A stretch of DNA of 64,000 nt from an uncultured Hyphomicrobiales bacterium (GTDB lineage: Bacteria > Pseudomonadota > Alphaproteobacteria > Rhizobiales > Beijerinckiaceae). A program made the translations under genes and the position numbers. The stretch lies in NCBI GenBank assembly GCA_903847605.1, contig CAINED010000003.1, forward strand, positions 39,001 through 103,000, in the 5' to 3' direction. The notes beneath the pieces were generated by a model. It was not told the origin of the DNA, did not search any database, and worked only from the letters and a program-made list of their open reading frames with translations. Of this stretch, positions 35,924-43,512 are shown in pieces (within the stretch, counting starts at the first letter, position 1; each line of letters starts with the position of its first letter).

Positions 35924-36472
35924 TCAAGCCGCGCGCTTGATGGCTTGTTCTGCCGCGAGAAAAGCCGCGACTTCCGGGCTGGCCTCCGGCGCATCCGCCT
36001 TGACGCTCATCGCATGCATCAATTCCTCGACCGGCACGAAGCGGCGGTTGGCGCGTTCGTAGAGCCCGCCCAGCATGAGAGCCACGGTCGCAAGTTGACC
36101 GGCATGGGGGCCTGACGCGATGACGATACGATGCTCCATGACGAACTGCGTCGTCTTCCACCAGACGATGCGTGTCTCCAGCGTGTATATTTGAAACAGG
36201 CGCAATTCGCGTCGAAAACGGACCTTGGCCGCCGACAGGACCGGCATCCACTTGCGTTTGCGCGCCTCGCCCATCAGTCCCATGCGCATCATGAGATCGA
36301 AGCGGCCTATATCCATGACTGTGAGATAGCGGCCGTTGTTCATGTGCAGATTGACGTCGAGATCGTTCGGCCAGACGAACATCGCAAGGCGCGATACGCC
36401 GAACGGCGGCTCAAGGCGCGCACGAAACGGCGCGCCCAGAAGGTAGATCAGAATCCGCAGCCAGAGGTTCAT
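35924..36472 (-). CDS. Thioesterase family protein (THEM6/4HBT-like)
   Basis: 182 residues, hotdog fold. The segment FVWPNDLDVNLHMNNGRYLTVMDIGR is the 4HBT-like helix region with conserved Asp and His-Met-Asn-Asn-Gly, the pattern of THEM6-like proteins. The N-terminus is hydrophobic (LWLRILIYLLGAPF), which may attach it to the membrane. It begins 11 bases after the stop of the fadB-like gene, so it belongs to the beta-oxidation operon. It could hydrolyse a fatty acyl-CoA or intermediate. Exact substrate unknown. Confidence 0.85.
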   Translation of the reverse strand: MNLWLRILIYLLGAPFRARLEPPFGVSRLAMFVWPNDLDVNLHMNNGRYLTVMDIGRFDLMMRMGLMGEARKRKWMPVLSAAKVRFRRELRLFQIYTLETRIVWWKTTQFVMEHRIVIASGPHAGQLATVALMLGGLYERANRRFVPVEELMHAMSVKADAPEASPEVAAFLAAEQAIKRAA

Positions 36473-36483
36473 CTCTCCGGCGC

Positions 36484-38694
36484 CTACGCAGCCTTCTTCG
36501 CTGCGGCGAAGCGGCCGTAAAAAGTCTCGCCCTTGGCCGCCATGTCTTCGAGCAGGGCGCAGGGTTTGAAGCGCGCGCCGTATTTCGCTTCGAGTTCCCT
36601 CGCGCGAGCGACGAATTTCTTCGCGCCCATGAAGTCGATCTTCGACAGGACGCCGCCCGTATAGGGCGCGAAGCCAAAGCCCAGGATCGAGCCGACATCG
36701 GCCTCGCGCGGATCGGTGACGACGCCATCTTCGACCGTGCTCGCCGCTTCCAGCGCCTGCGTGAACAGCAGGCGGTCGCGCATATCGTCTTTATCGACCG
36801 TATCTGGATCGAGATGCGTCGGCTGCAGCGCGCTGAGGCCCGGCCACAGCTTCTTGGGTTGCTTGTCCGGATAGTCGTAGAACCCTTTGCCGTTCTTGCG
36901 GCCCAGGCGGCCTTCCCTGTTCACCATGGCGTCGAGCAGCGCGACCTGCTCCTTCGCAACAGCGCCTTCGCCTTCGTCCTTGATGGTCGCCTGCACGATC
37001 TTCCAGGCGAGGTCGATGGCGACTTCGTCGTTGAGCGAGAGCGGTCCGACGGGCATGCCGGCCTGTTTGGCGACATTCTCTATCATCGCGGGCGGGATGC
37101 CTTCCGCCAGCATCAGGTGCCCCTCGCGAATGTAGTTCAGCACGCAGCGGTTGGCGAAGAAGCCGCGCGAATCGTTGACGACGATCGGCGTCTTGCGGAT
37201 GGCGCGCACGAAATCGAGCGCGACGGCCAGAGCCTTCTCGCCCGTCTTCTTGCCGAGAATGACCTCGACCAGATTCATCCGCTCGACCGGCGAGAAGAAA
37301 TGCACGCCGATGAATTCGTCGGGACGCGAAAAATTCTCGGCCAACGAAGTGATCGGCAGGGTCGATGTGTTGGACGCGAAGATCGCATCCTTCGAAATGA
37401 CGGCCTCGACCTTCTTGATCACTTCCGCTTTCACCGTGCGATCCTCGAACACGGCTTCCACCACGAGCTGGCAGTCGCGCAGCTTCTCGTAATCGGGCGT
37501 GGCGTCGATGCGCGCCAGAAGCGCATCGCGGTCGGCGGTCTTTGCGCGGCCCCGGCTGATCTGCTGGGTTACGAGGTTGTAGGAAATCTGCTTGCCCTTG
37601 TCGGCCGCGGCCTGATCGCGGTCGATCAGCACCACCTCGATGCCCGCATTCGCCGTGACATAGGCAATGGATGCGCCCATGAAGCCCGCGCCGACGACGC
37701 CGACCCTTTTCAACGCCGCAGGCGGAATGTTCTTCGGACGCCGCGCGCCCTTGTTGAGTTCGCCCATCGACACGAAGAGCGTGCGGATCATCGCGCGCGC
37801 CTCGTTTGAACGCAGGATTTTCGCGAACCAGCGGCTCTCGACCTTCAACGCAAGATCCATCGGCAATTGCAGGCCTTCATAGACCGCATGCAGAATCGCC
37901 TTCACCGCCGGATAATTGTCCTGCGTTTCTCGACGGTAGATGGCGTTGGCTGCAGGCCAAACCATCATGCCCGCAGGCGAATAAACCTTGCCGGAGGGCA
38001 GGCGGAAGCCTTTTTCGTCCCATGGCGCGACGCCCTTGCCGCCGGCCTTGATCCAGGCTTTCGCCTTGTCGACGATTTCGGCCACGGGCGCGATCTCGTG
38101 CACGAGGTTCATGGTCTTGGCCTGCTGCGCGCGCAACTGGTCGCCCTTGAACAGCATCTGCAACGCATCGCCCGTATTCATCAGGCGCGCGACGCGCTGC
38201 GTGCCGCCCGCGCCGGGGAACAGGCCAACCTTCACTTCCGGCAACCCCACGCGCACCTTCTCGCCGTCGGCGATCACGCGATAGTGGCAGGCGAGCGCCA
38301 GTTCGAATGCGCCGCCGAGCGCGACGCCATTGATGGCGCAGGCGAAGGGCTTCCCGCAGGTTTCTAGCTTACGGTACAGCAGCGACAGCGAGCGCGAGGC
38401 ATCGAAGAAGAAGCTCATCGCCTTGTCGTAGCCCTCGCTCTTGGCGAGCTGCGCAAATTGCACGCCAAAGCCCTCGAGCATGGTGAGGTCGGCGCCCCCG
38501 GAGAAGGAATCCTTCTTGCCCGATGTGATGACGCAGCCCTTGATCGCCTCGTTCGCCGCGACGTGATCGACGGCTTCACCGAGCTCGCGGATCACCTCCA
38601 TGTCGATCACGTTCATGCTCTTGCCGGGCATGTCCCATGTGAGCAATGCGATGCCGTCGGCGTCGGTTTCGAAGCGGAAATTGTTGAGGTTCAT
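36484..38694 (-). CDS. fadB: Fatty acid oxidation bifunctional enoyl-CoA hydratase/3-hydroxyacyl-CoA dehydrogenase (FadB/FadJ type)
   Basis: 736 residues. The N-terminal crotonase domain (about 1-300) keeps both catalytic glutamates, in GGAFELALACHYRV and VGLPEVKVGLFPGAGGTQR. The dehydrogenase half starts with Rossmann motif VGVVGAGFMGASIAYV (near residue 330) and has GVHFFSPVERMNLVEVI with catalytic His. The C-terminal helical domain is present. It performs the second and third steps of beta-oxidation with the thiolase encoded just upstream (39186-40394). A 33-base gap follows the cupin gene. Function firm. Confidence 0.96.
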   Translation of the reverse strand: MNLNNFRFETDADGIALLTWDMPGKSMNVIDMEVIRELGEAVDHVAANEAIKGCVITSGKKDSFSGGADLTMLEGFGVQFAQLAKSEGYDKAMSFFFDASRSLSLLYRKLETCGKPFACAINGVALGGAFELALACHYRVIADGEKVRVGLPEVKVGLFPGAGGTQRVARLMNTGDALQMLFKGDQLRAQQAKTMNLVHEIAPVAEIVDKAKAWIKAGGKGVAPWDEKGFRLPSGKVYSPAGMMVWPAANAIYRRETQDNYPAVKAILHAVYEGLQLPMDLALKVESRWFAKILRSNEARAMIRTLFVSMGELNKGARRPKNIPPAALKRVGVVGAGFMGASIAYVTANAGIEVVLIDRDQAAADKGKQISYNLVTQQISRGRAKTADRDALLARIDATPDYEKLRDCQLVVEAVFEDRTVKAEVIKKVEAVISKDAIFASNTSTLPITSLAENFSRPDEFIGVHFFSPVERMNLVEVILGKKTGEKALAVALDFVRAIRKTPIVVNDSRGFFANRCVLNYIREGHLMLAEGIPPAMIENVAKQAGMPVGPLSLNDEVAIDLAWKIVQATIKDEGEGAVAKEQVALLDAMVNREGRLGRKNGKGFYDYPDKQPKKLWPGLSALQPTHLDPDTVDKDDMRDRLLFTQALEAASTVEDGVVTDPREADVGSILGFGFAPYTGGVLSKIDFMGAKKFVARARELEAKYGARFKPCALLEDMAAKGETFYGRFAAAKKAA

Positions 38695-38727
38695 GGCGGG
38701 GCTCCGGTTCGCTTTGTCCTGTTGAAT

Positions 38728-39186
38728 TCAGTAGGGCCGGCCGTCGGTATGAAAATACCGGAAGCCGTTGCCGTCATTGACGGCCTTGAGGTCGATGTCG
38801 GGATAGTGCGCGGTCTCTGTTCGCGCGCGCGTGCCGACGACGAGGAAGGCCGCGTCGGCAGTGCTGCGATTGACAAGATGATGACCGTTGGCGACGCCAG
38901 CCTTGTGCGTAGCGCAGTCGCCTGTACGAAGGATGGTCTCTCCATCGTTTTCAATCATGGCCACCTCGCCTTCGAGCACCATGACGAACTCATCTTCGTT
39001 CTCGTGCCAGTGCCGTTGTGACGACCAGGCGCCGGGCTTGAGGCGATAGAGCTTCACGCCGAACTGCGTGAGGCCGCCGGCGTCGCCTAGATTATGCTGG
39101 ATGCGTCCGGCCATTGTTTCCGCGAAAGGCGCGGGATAACCCGAGCCCGTGCGCGGTGCGATGGCGGACATATCAAGCTTCGGCAT
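38728..39186 (-). CDS. Cupin-domain protein
   Basis: 152 residues, a single cupin barrel. The metal-binding motif is [23 protein letters not shown] (His-x-His, Glu, then a later His in [12 protein letters not shown]). Its ATG overlaps the thiolase stop (ATGA), so it is translated together with the beta-oxidation enzymes. Small cupins of this type may be isomerases, dioxygenases or sensors; no function can be assigned here. A frame open far upstream of the ATG overlaps the thiolase gene and is not real. Confidence 0.9.
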   Translation of the reverse strand: MPKLDMSAIAPRTGSGYPAPFAETMAGRIQHNLGDAGGLTQFGVKLYRLKPGAWSSQRHWHENEDEFVMVLEGEVAMIENDGETILRTGDCATHKAGVANGHHLVNRSTADAAFLVVGTRARTETAHYPDIDLKAVNDGNGFRYFHTDGRPY

Positions 39187-40394
39187 CAAATCCTCTCGAT
39201 GATCGTCGCCGTACCCATGCCAACGCCGATGCACAGCGTGATCAGCGCGATGGATTTTCCCGTGCGCTCGAGTTCGTCGAGCGCCGTGCCCAAAATCATC
39301 GCGCCGGTCGCGCCGAGCGGGTGGCCCATGGCGATCGCGCCGCCGTTGACGTTCACCCTGGCGGGATCGACATCGAAGGCCTGATTGAAGCGCAGCACGA
39401 CGGAAGCGAAGGCTTCGTTGACTTCGAAGAGATCGATGTCGGAAATCTTCATGCCCGTTTTGGCGAGAAGCTTTTTCGTCACGTCGACGGGACCGGTCAG
39501 CATGATCGCGGGCTCGGAACCGATGTTGACGAAGGCGCGAATACGCGCGCGCGGCTTGAGGCCTGCCGCCTTGCCCGCCTTCTCGTTGCCGATCAGAACG
39601 GCGGCGGCGCCATCGACGATACCAGAGGAATTGCCGGCGTGATGGACGTGATTGACCGCCTCGATTTCCGGATGTGCCTGGATGGCGACCGCGCCGAAGC
39701 CGCCCTGTTCGGCCATCATCACGAACGAAGGTTTCAGCGCCGCCAGCGACTGCATGTCGGTTTGCGGCCGCATGTGTTCGTCTTTCGCGAGAATGGTGAG
39801 GCCGTTGACGTCCTTCACTGGCACGACGGATTTCTTGAAGCGGCCCTCTTCCCAGGCCTTGCCCGCGCGCTTCTGGCTCTCCACCGCATAGGCGTCGCAA
39901 TCGTCGCGCGTGAAGCCGTATTTCGTCGCGATGAGATCGGCGGAAATACCCTGCGGCATGAAATAGGAGGGAATGGCGATGGCGGGATCGACGGGCCATG
40001 CGCCCCCCGATGCGCCGATGCCGACGCGGCTCATGCTTTCGACGCCGCCGCCGATGGTCATGTCGTGCTGGCCGGACATCACCTGCGCAGCTGCAAAGTT
40101 CACAGCATCAAGGCCCGAGGCGCAGAAGCGGTTGATCTGGATGCCCGGCACGTGATCGCCATAGCCCGCGGTCAGCGCCGCGACGCGCGCGATGTCGCCG
40201 CCCGCCTCGCCGACCGGATCGACGCAGCCCATCACGACGTCGTCGACAAGCTTCGTATCCAGCTTGTTGCGCTCGCGGATCGCCTGCAGCGCCGTGGTCG
40301 CGAGGCCGAGCGTCGAAACTTCGTGCAGCGAGCCGTCCTGTTTGCCGCGTCCGCGCGGCGTGCGCACGGCGTCGTAGATGAAGGCTTCGGTCAT
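39186..40394 (-). CDS. fadA: Acetyl-CoA C-acyltransferase (3-ketoacyl-CoA thiolase)
   Basis: 402 residues. Active-site Cys in [12 protein letters not shown], base His in [11 protein letters not shown] and the second Cys in [11 protein letters not shown] are all present. It performs the last step of beta-oxidation, releasing acetyl-CoA, and should form the trifunctional-type complex with the FadB-like protein encoded downstream. It follows the small unknown gene at 40409 by 14 bases and overlaps the cupin gene by one base. A biosynthetic acetoacetyl-CoA thiolase role is less likely because of the operon. Confidence 0.95.
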   Translation of the reverse strand: MTEAFIYDAVRTPRGRGKQDGSLHEVSTLGLATTALQAIRERNKLDTKLVDDVVMGCVDPVGEAGGDIARVAALTAGYGDHVPGIQINRFCASGLDAVNFAAAQVMSGQHDMTIGGGVESMSRVGIGASGGAWPVDPAIAIPSYFMPQGISADLIATKYGFTRDDCDAYAVESQKRAGKAWEEGRFKKSVVPVKDVNGLTILAKDEHMRPQTDMQSLAALKPSFVMMAEQGGFGAVAIQAHPEIEAVNHVHHAGNSSGIVDGAAAVLIGNEKAGKAAGLKPRARIRAFVNIGSEPAIMLTGPVDVTKKLLAKTGMKISDIDLFEVNEAFASVVLRFNQAFDVDPARVNVNGGAIAMGHPLGATGAMILGTALDELERTGKSIALITLCIGVGMGTATIIERI

Positions 40395-40408
40395 GATGAG
40401 CTCCTTAC

Positions 40409-40714
40409 CTAATCGGTCTTGTTCGGATCATCGCCCAGCGTGAGACACCACACAAGGCTCGCGAATTCGTTTCTTGTCACATGCCTGCGCGTTGCGTCGT
40501 AGGCATGAACATCCTCGCCGAGGACTAGTATGGCGTCGATTGGCTCGCGAATGCTGCCGTTTTCGATCAGCGCCCCGTCAATGCCGAGGATCGAAGTTCC
40601 TTGCCGTTCGCTGCGGGCAATGATTTCGAGAGCCGTGGTCCTGTCGAAATAATATTCCTTACCGGATGTGTAGCTGGCCCGCGGCGCATACTCGTCAAGC
40701 CAGCCGCCGGACAT
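40409..40714 (-). CDS. Small protein of unknown function in the beta-oxidation operon
   Basis: 101 residues from ATG 40714, where AGGAG is seven bases upstream (the ATG at 40735 overlaps the dehydrogenase gene and lacks a site). Acidic, soluble, with a KEYYFDRTTALEIIARSERQG segment and a C-terminal RNEFASLVWCLTLGDD. No family recognised. It lies 10 bases after the acyl-CoA dehydrogenase stop and 14 bases before the thiolase gene, so it is co-transcribed with beta-oxidation enzymes. Codon use is somewhat less GC-rich than theirs. Confidence 0.68.
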   Translation of the reverse strand: MSGGWLDEYAPRASYTSGKEYYFDRTTALEIIARSERQGTSILGIDGALIENGSIREPIDAILVLGEDVHAYDATRRHVTRNEFASLVWCLTLGDDPNKTD

Positions 40715-40724
40715 GTTCTTCTCC

Positions 40725-42518
40725 TCAGAAAGCATCCGCAGGCATCGACATCATCGTATCCGCGCCTGTCGATATCCTGGCAAGATGCGCGCCTGTCTCC
40801 GGCATCATGCGCTCCATGAAAAATTTTCCAGCGATGAGCTTGGCGTCCATTGCGCCGGCCTGGCTTGAATCCGCCGCCTTCTTCGTCATGGCGGCCTTTG
40901 CGATCTTCGCCCACATGTAGCCGAGCGCGACCAGACCGAACATGTGCATGTAATCATAGGAGCCCGCGCCGGCGTTGTCGGGCTTGGCCATCGCGTTCTG
41001 CATGAACCACATCGTGCCCTGTTGCAGATGGCCGAGGCCTACCTTCAGCGGCGCGACAAAGGGCTTCATGGCATCGTCGGATTCGTTCTCCTTGATATAA
41101 CCGCCGACCTCGTTGAAGAAGTTCATCACGGCCTTGCCGCCGTCCTTGGGCAGCTTGCGCCCGACGAGATCGAGCGCCTGGATGCCATTCGCGCCTTCGT
41201 AGATCATAGCGATGCGCGCATCCCTGACGAACTGCTCCATGCCCCATTCGCCGATATAGCCGTGGCCGCCGAACACCTGCTGCGCTTTCACCGCATTGTC
41301 GAAGCCGCGATCGGTGAAGACGCCCTTGAGCACGGGCGTCAGCAGGCCCAGCGCATCGTCGGACTCCTTGCGCTCTTTCTCGTCGGGCGAGCGGTGGGCG
41401 ATGTCGGCCTTCAGCGCCGCATAGATCATGAAGGCGCGCGCGGCCTCGTTGAAGGAGCGGATTTCCAAGAGCATGCGCCTGATGTCGGGATGCACCATCA
41501 GCGAATCCGCGGGCTTGTCGGGCTGTTTCGCGCCGGACAGCGATCGTCCCTGCAGGCGGTCGCGCGCATAGGCGACGGCGTTCTGGTACGCGGCCTCCGA
41601 TTGCGACAGACCCTGATTGGCGACGCCGAGCCGCGCCTCGTTCATCATCACGAACATGGCGTTGAGGCCGCGATTGGCCTCGCCGACGAGCCAGCCCTTC
41701 GCCCCGTCGTAATTCATCACGCAGGTCGAATTGCCGTGAATGCCCATCTTGTGTTCGAGCGCGCCACATTGAAGCGCATTGCGTTCGCCGGGCTTGCCTT
41801 GAGCATCGGGAATGAATTTCGGCACGATGAAGAGTGAGATGCCGCGCGTGCCAGCTGGCGCGCCCTCGATGCGCGCGAGGACGAGATGGACGATATTCTC
41901 GGTGAGATCCTGCTCGCCCGCCGAAATGAAAATCTTCTGGCCGGTGATGGCGTAAGAGCCATCGCCATTGGGCACGGCTTTGGTCTTGAGCAGGCCGAGA
42001 TCTGTGCCGCAATGCGGTTCGGTCAGGTTCATCGTGCCTGACCACGAGCCCTCGATCATCTTGGGCAGATAAAGTTGCTTCAGTTCGGCGGTGGCGTGCG
42101 TGTCGATAGCCGCGATGGCCGACTGGGTCAGGCCTGGATACATGGTGAAAGCCATGTTCGCGCCGGCATGGAACTCGTTGAGGATCGCCGCGAGCGTATA
42201 GGGCAGGCCCTGCCCGCCATATTCCGGATTGGCGGCGATGCCGATCCAGCCGCCTTCCGCATAGGCCTTGTAGGCTTCCTTGAACCCCTTCGGCGTCGTC
42301 ACGCTGCCGTCTTCGTTGCGCTTGCAGCCCTCCCGGTCGCCCGACTGATTGACGGGCTGGAGCACCTCGTTGGCGAGCTTGCCGCCCTCTTCCAGAATCG
42401 CCGCGACGACATCGGGCGAAGCATCGGCGAAGCCCGGCAAGTTGCTGTAGCGCTCCCAGTGAAACACGTCATTGAGAAGGAAGAGCACATCGCCGACGGG
42501 GGCCTGATAGCTGGGCAT
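40725..42518 (-). CDS. Acyl-CoA dehydrogenase with C-terminal extension (FadE5-like)
   Basis: 597 residues from ATG 42518, preceded by AGGAAAGGA. FAD-dependent first step of beta-oxidation. Seen are the N-terminal YQAPVGDVLFLLNDVFHWE segment of this long subfamily, GTMNLTEPHCGTDLGLLKT (substrate and FAD contact), and IAMIYEGANGIQALDLVGRKL with the catalytic Glu of YEG. A C-terminal domain of about 130 residues, as in FadE5-type enzymes for broad or long-chain substrates, follows. It leads the operon running to the Old Yellow Enzyme gene, with a MerR-type promoter element about 100 bases upstream. Confidence 0.95.
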   Translation of the reverse strand: MPSYQAPVGDVLFLLNDVFHWERYSNLPGFADASPDVVAAILEEGGKLANEVLQPVNQSGDREGCKRNEDGSVTTPKGFKEAYKAYAEGGWIGIAANPEYGGQGLPYTLAAILNEFHAGANMAFTMYPGLTQSAIAAIDTHATAELKQLYLPKMIEGSWSGTMNLTEPHCGTDLGLLKTKAVPNGDGSYAITGQKIFISAGEQDLTENIVHLVLARIEGAPAGTRGISLFIVPKFIPDAQGKPGERNALQCGALEHKMGIHGNSTCVMNYDGAKGWLVGEANRGLNAMFVMMNEARLGVANQGLSQSEAAYQNAVAYARDRLQGRSLSGAKQPDKPADSLMVHPDIRRMLLEIRSFNEAARAFMIYAALKADIAHRSPDEKERKESDDALGLLTPVLKGVFTDRGFDNAVKAQQVFGGHGYIGEWGMEQFVRDARIAMIYEGANGIQALDLVGRKLPKDGGKAVMNFFNEVGGYIKENESDDAMKPFVAPLKVGLGHLQQGTMWFMQNAMAKPDNAGAGSYDYMHMFGLVALGYMWAKIAKAAMTKKAADSSQAGAMDAKLIAGKFFMERMMPETGAHLARISTGADTMMSMPADAF

Positions 42519-42620
42519 GGGCGTCCTTTCCTGCAGAGCTGTTGCGCCTGAATATAATGCGCATTTCCGGCAAAGCACGCCCCGGAAAACACCGGCAGCC
42601 GCTCTGCGATAAATTTGGTT

Positions 42621-42650
42621 CATATGTAAACTAAATCGATTGGGTGTCAA
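42621..42650 (-). promoter_or_regulatory. Promoter-like element upstream of beta-oxidation operon, shared with merR
   Basis: Read on the minus strand it starts TTGACA (42650-42645) and ends CATATG (42626-42621), with TTTAGTTTA just before the end. The TTG, T-AG-TT and CATATG positions coincide exactly with those of the element upstream of merR at 43288-43317. The long spacing between the two boxes is what MerR regulators remodel. Confidence 0.55.
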
Positions 42651-42654
42651 TGGG

Positions 42655-42692
42655 GCGTAAAAAAGCAGAAGAGGCCGGGCGATGCCGGCCTC
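42655..42692 (-). terminator. Rho-independent terminator of merR
   Basis: GAGGCCGG (42671-42678) pairs with CCGGCCTC (42685-42692), and on the minus strand TTCTGC and then TTTTTT follow. It lies 31 bases after the merR stop and separates merR from the beta-oxidation operon. Confidence 0.85.
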
Positions 42693-42722
42693 TCTGTCGA
42701 AGTTTGCGTCGCACGCTGTGTC

Positions 42723-43172
42723 TCAGGCTGCCGAAGCCGTTGCCACTTTCTCGGACGAAAGGCGCGTCTGGGTCGCGCGCAACTCCTGGATCGCGATTTC
42801 CAGCCCCATCCGCTTGCGCTCTAGTTCCTCGATCTGGCTGACGATACGCATCGGCTCCAACGTCTGCTCGAATTCCACCGGGTCCTCGTCGTTGTAGTTC
42901 GCCAGCATCTCCTGAATGCCGGTCAATGTGAATCCGAGCCGCTTGCCCTTGAGGATCAGCTTGAGCCGGCCGCGCTGTTTGGCGTCGTAGAGCCGGACGA
43001 AGCCGTGCCGATCGGGCTTCAACAGGCCGCGGTCCTCATAAAAGCGCAGGGCGCGCAGGCTCACCTTGAAGGTGCGGGCCATGTCGCCGATGGTGAAATA
43101 ATCCGCTTCCTCGCCGTTGCGCGCAGGGTTGCTCCACCGTCCCGGCCGCTCGGAATTCATCTGCAAAGTCAT
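42723..43172 (-). CDS. MerR-family transcriptional regulator
   Basis: 149 residues. The winged helix-turn-helix begins DYFTIGDMARTFKVSLRALRFYEDRGLLKP, with the second helix RLYDAKQRGRLKLILKGKRLGFTL, then a long dimerisation helix (about 95-140). No metal-binding cysteines are present, so it is not a metal sensor; MerR proteins beside acyl-CoA dehydrogenase genes (LiuR-like) respond to acyl-CoA-type signals. It has its own terminator and shares a promoter-like element with the downstream beta-oxidation operon. Control of that operon is inferred. Confidence 0.9.
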   Translation of the reverse strand: MTLQMNSERPGRWSNPARNGEEADYFTIGDMARTFKVSLRALRFYEDRGLLKPDRHGFVRLYDAKQRGRLKLILKGKRLGFTLTGIQEMLANYNDEDPVEFEQTLEPMRIVSQIEELERKRMGLEIAIQELRATQTRLSSEKVATASAA

Positions 43173-43287
43173 GTGTATCGTGCCCCGTTGCCCGGCGCGC
43201 TACGCGCCCTTTTCGCGACCCCGGTTCAGTCTTCTTTCCCGGCTTCACCGTGAGGGTTGCCGTTGCGAATACATACTGATTCGAAGA

Positions 43288-43317
43288 CATATGCAACCTA
43301 AAATTGTATTAACACAA
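43288..43317 (-). promoter_or_regulatory. Promoter-like element upstream of merR
   Basis: On the minus strand it runs from TTGTGT (43317-43312) to CATATG (43293-43288), with TTTTAGGTTG before CATATG. The length (30) and the positions of TTG, AG-TT and CATATG equal those of the element at 42621-42650. It would let MerR control its own gene. Confidence 0.55.
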
Positions 43318-43389
43318 CCTGAGCGTTTAGTGAGGCCGGCAGATGTTCCTCACCGAAGCGTAAACGGACTGTGCCAAAATCATCCAGTC

Positions 43390-43405
43390 TTAACCGGCTG
43401 TTTAC
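43390..43405 (+). promoter_or_regulatory. CtrA-like site upstream of PodJ-like gene
   Basis: TTAA-CCGGCTG-TTTAC matches the CtrA consensus TTAA-N7-TTAA with one mismatch, 108 bases before the start of the polarity-factor gene. Cell-cycle control is plausible but short sites like this occur by chance. Confidence 0.35.
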
Positions 43406-43512
43406 CATAGCGCGCCGAAAGTCGCCGGGCGGCAATGGGCCATTGATTCTGTCGGAAGCCCCGCCGCTGGACTGATTTCCTTCGGTGGGCGAATGCCCCG
43501 GCGGGTGGGCTT

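Larger units (their letters stand above)
43173..43512. other. 340-base divergent intergenic region between merR and the PodJ-like gene
   Basis: Apart from the merR promoter element, it contains two GANTC methylation sites (GATTC at 43278-43282 and 43445-43449) and a CtrA-like site at 43390-43405. No open reading frame or RNA gene is supported in it. Confidence 0.6.

Noticed and set aside
39187..39999. Upstream extension of the cupin frame
   Set aside because: It overlaps the thiolase gene in another frame and is Arg-rich; the cupin starts at 39186, where the ATG overlaps the thiolase stop.
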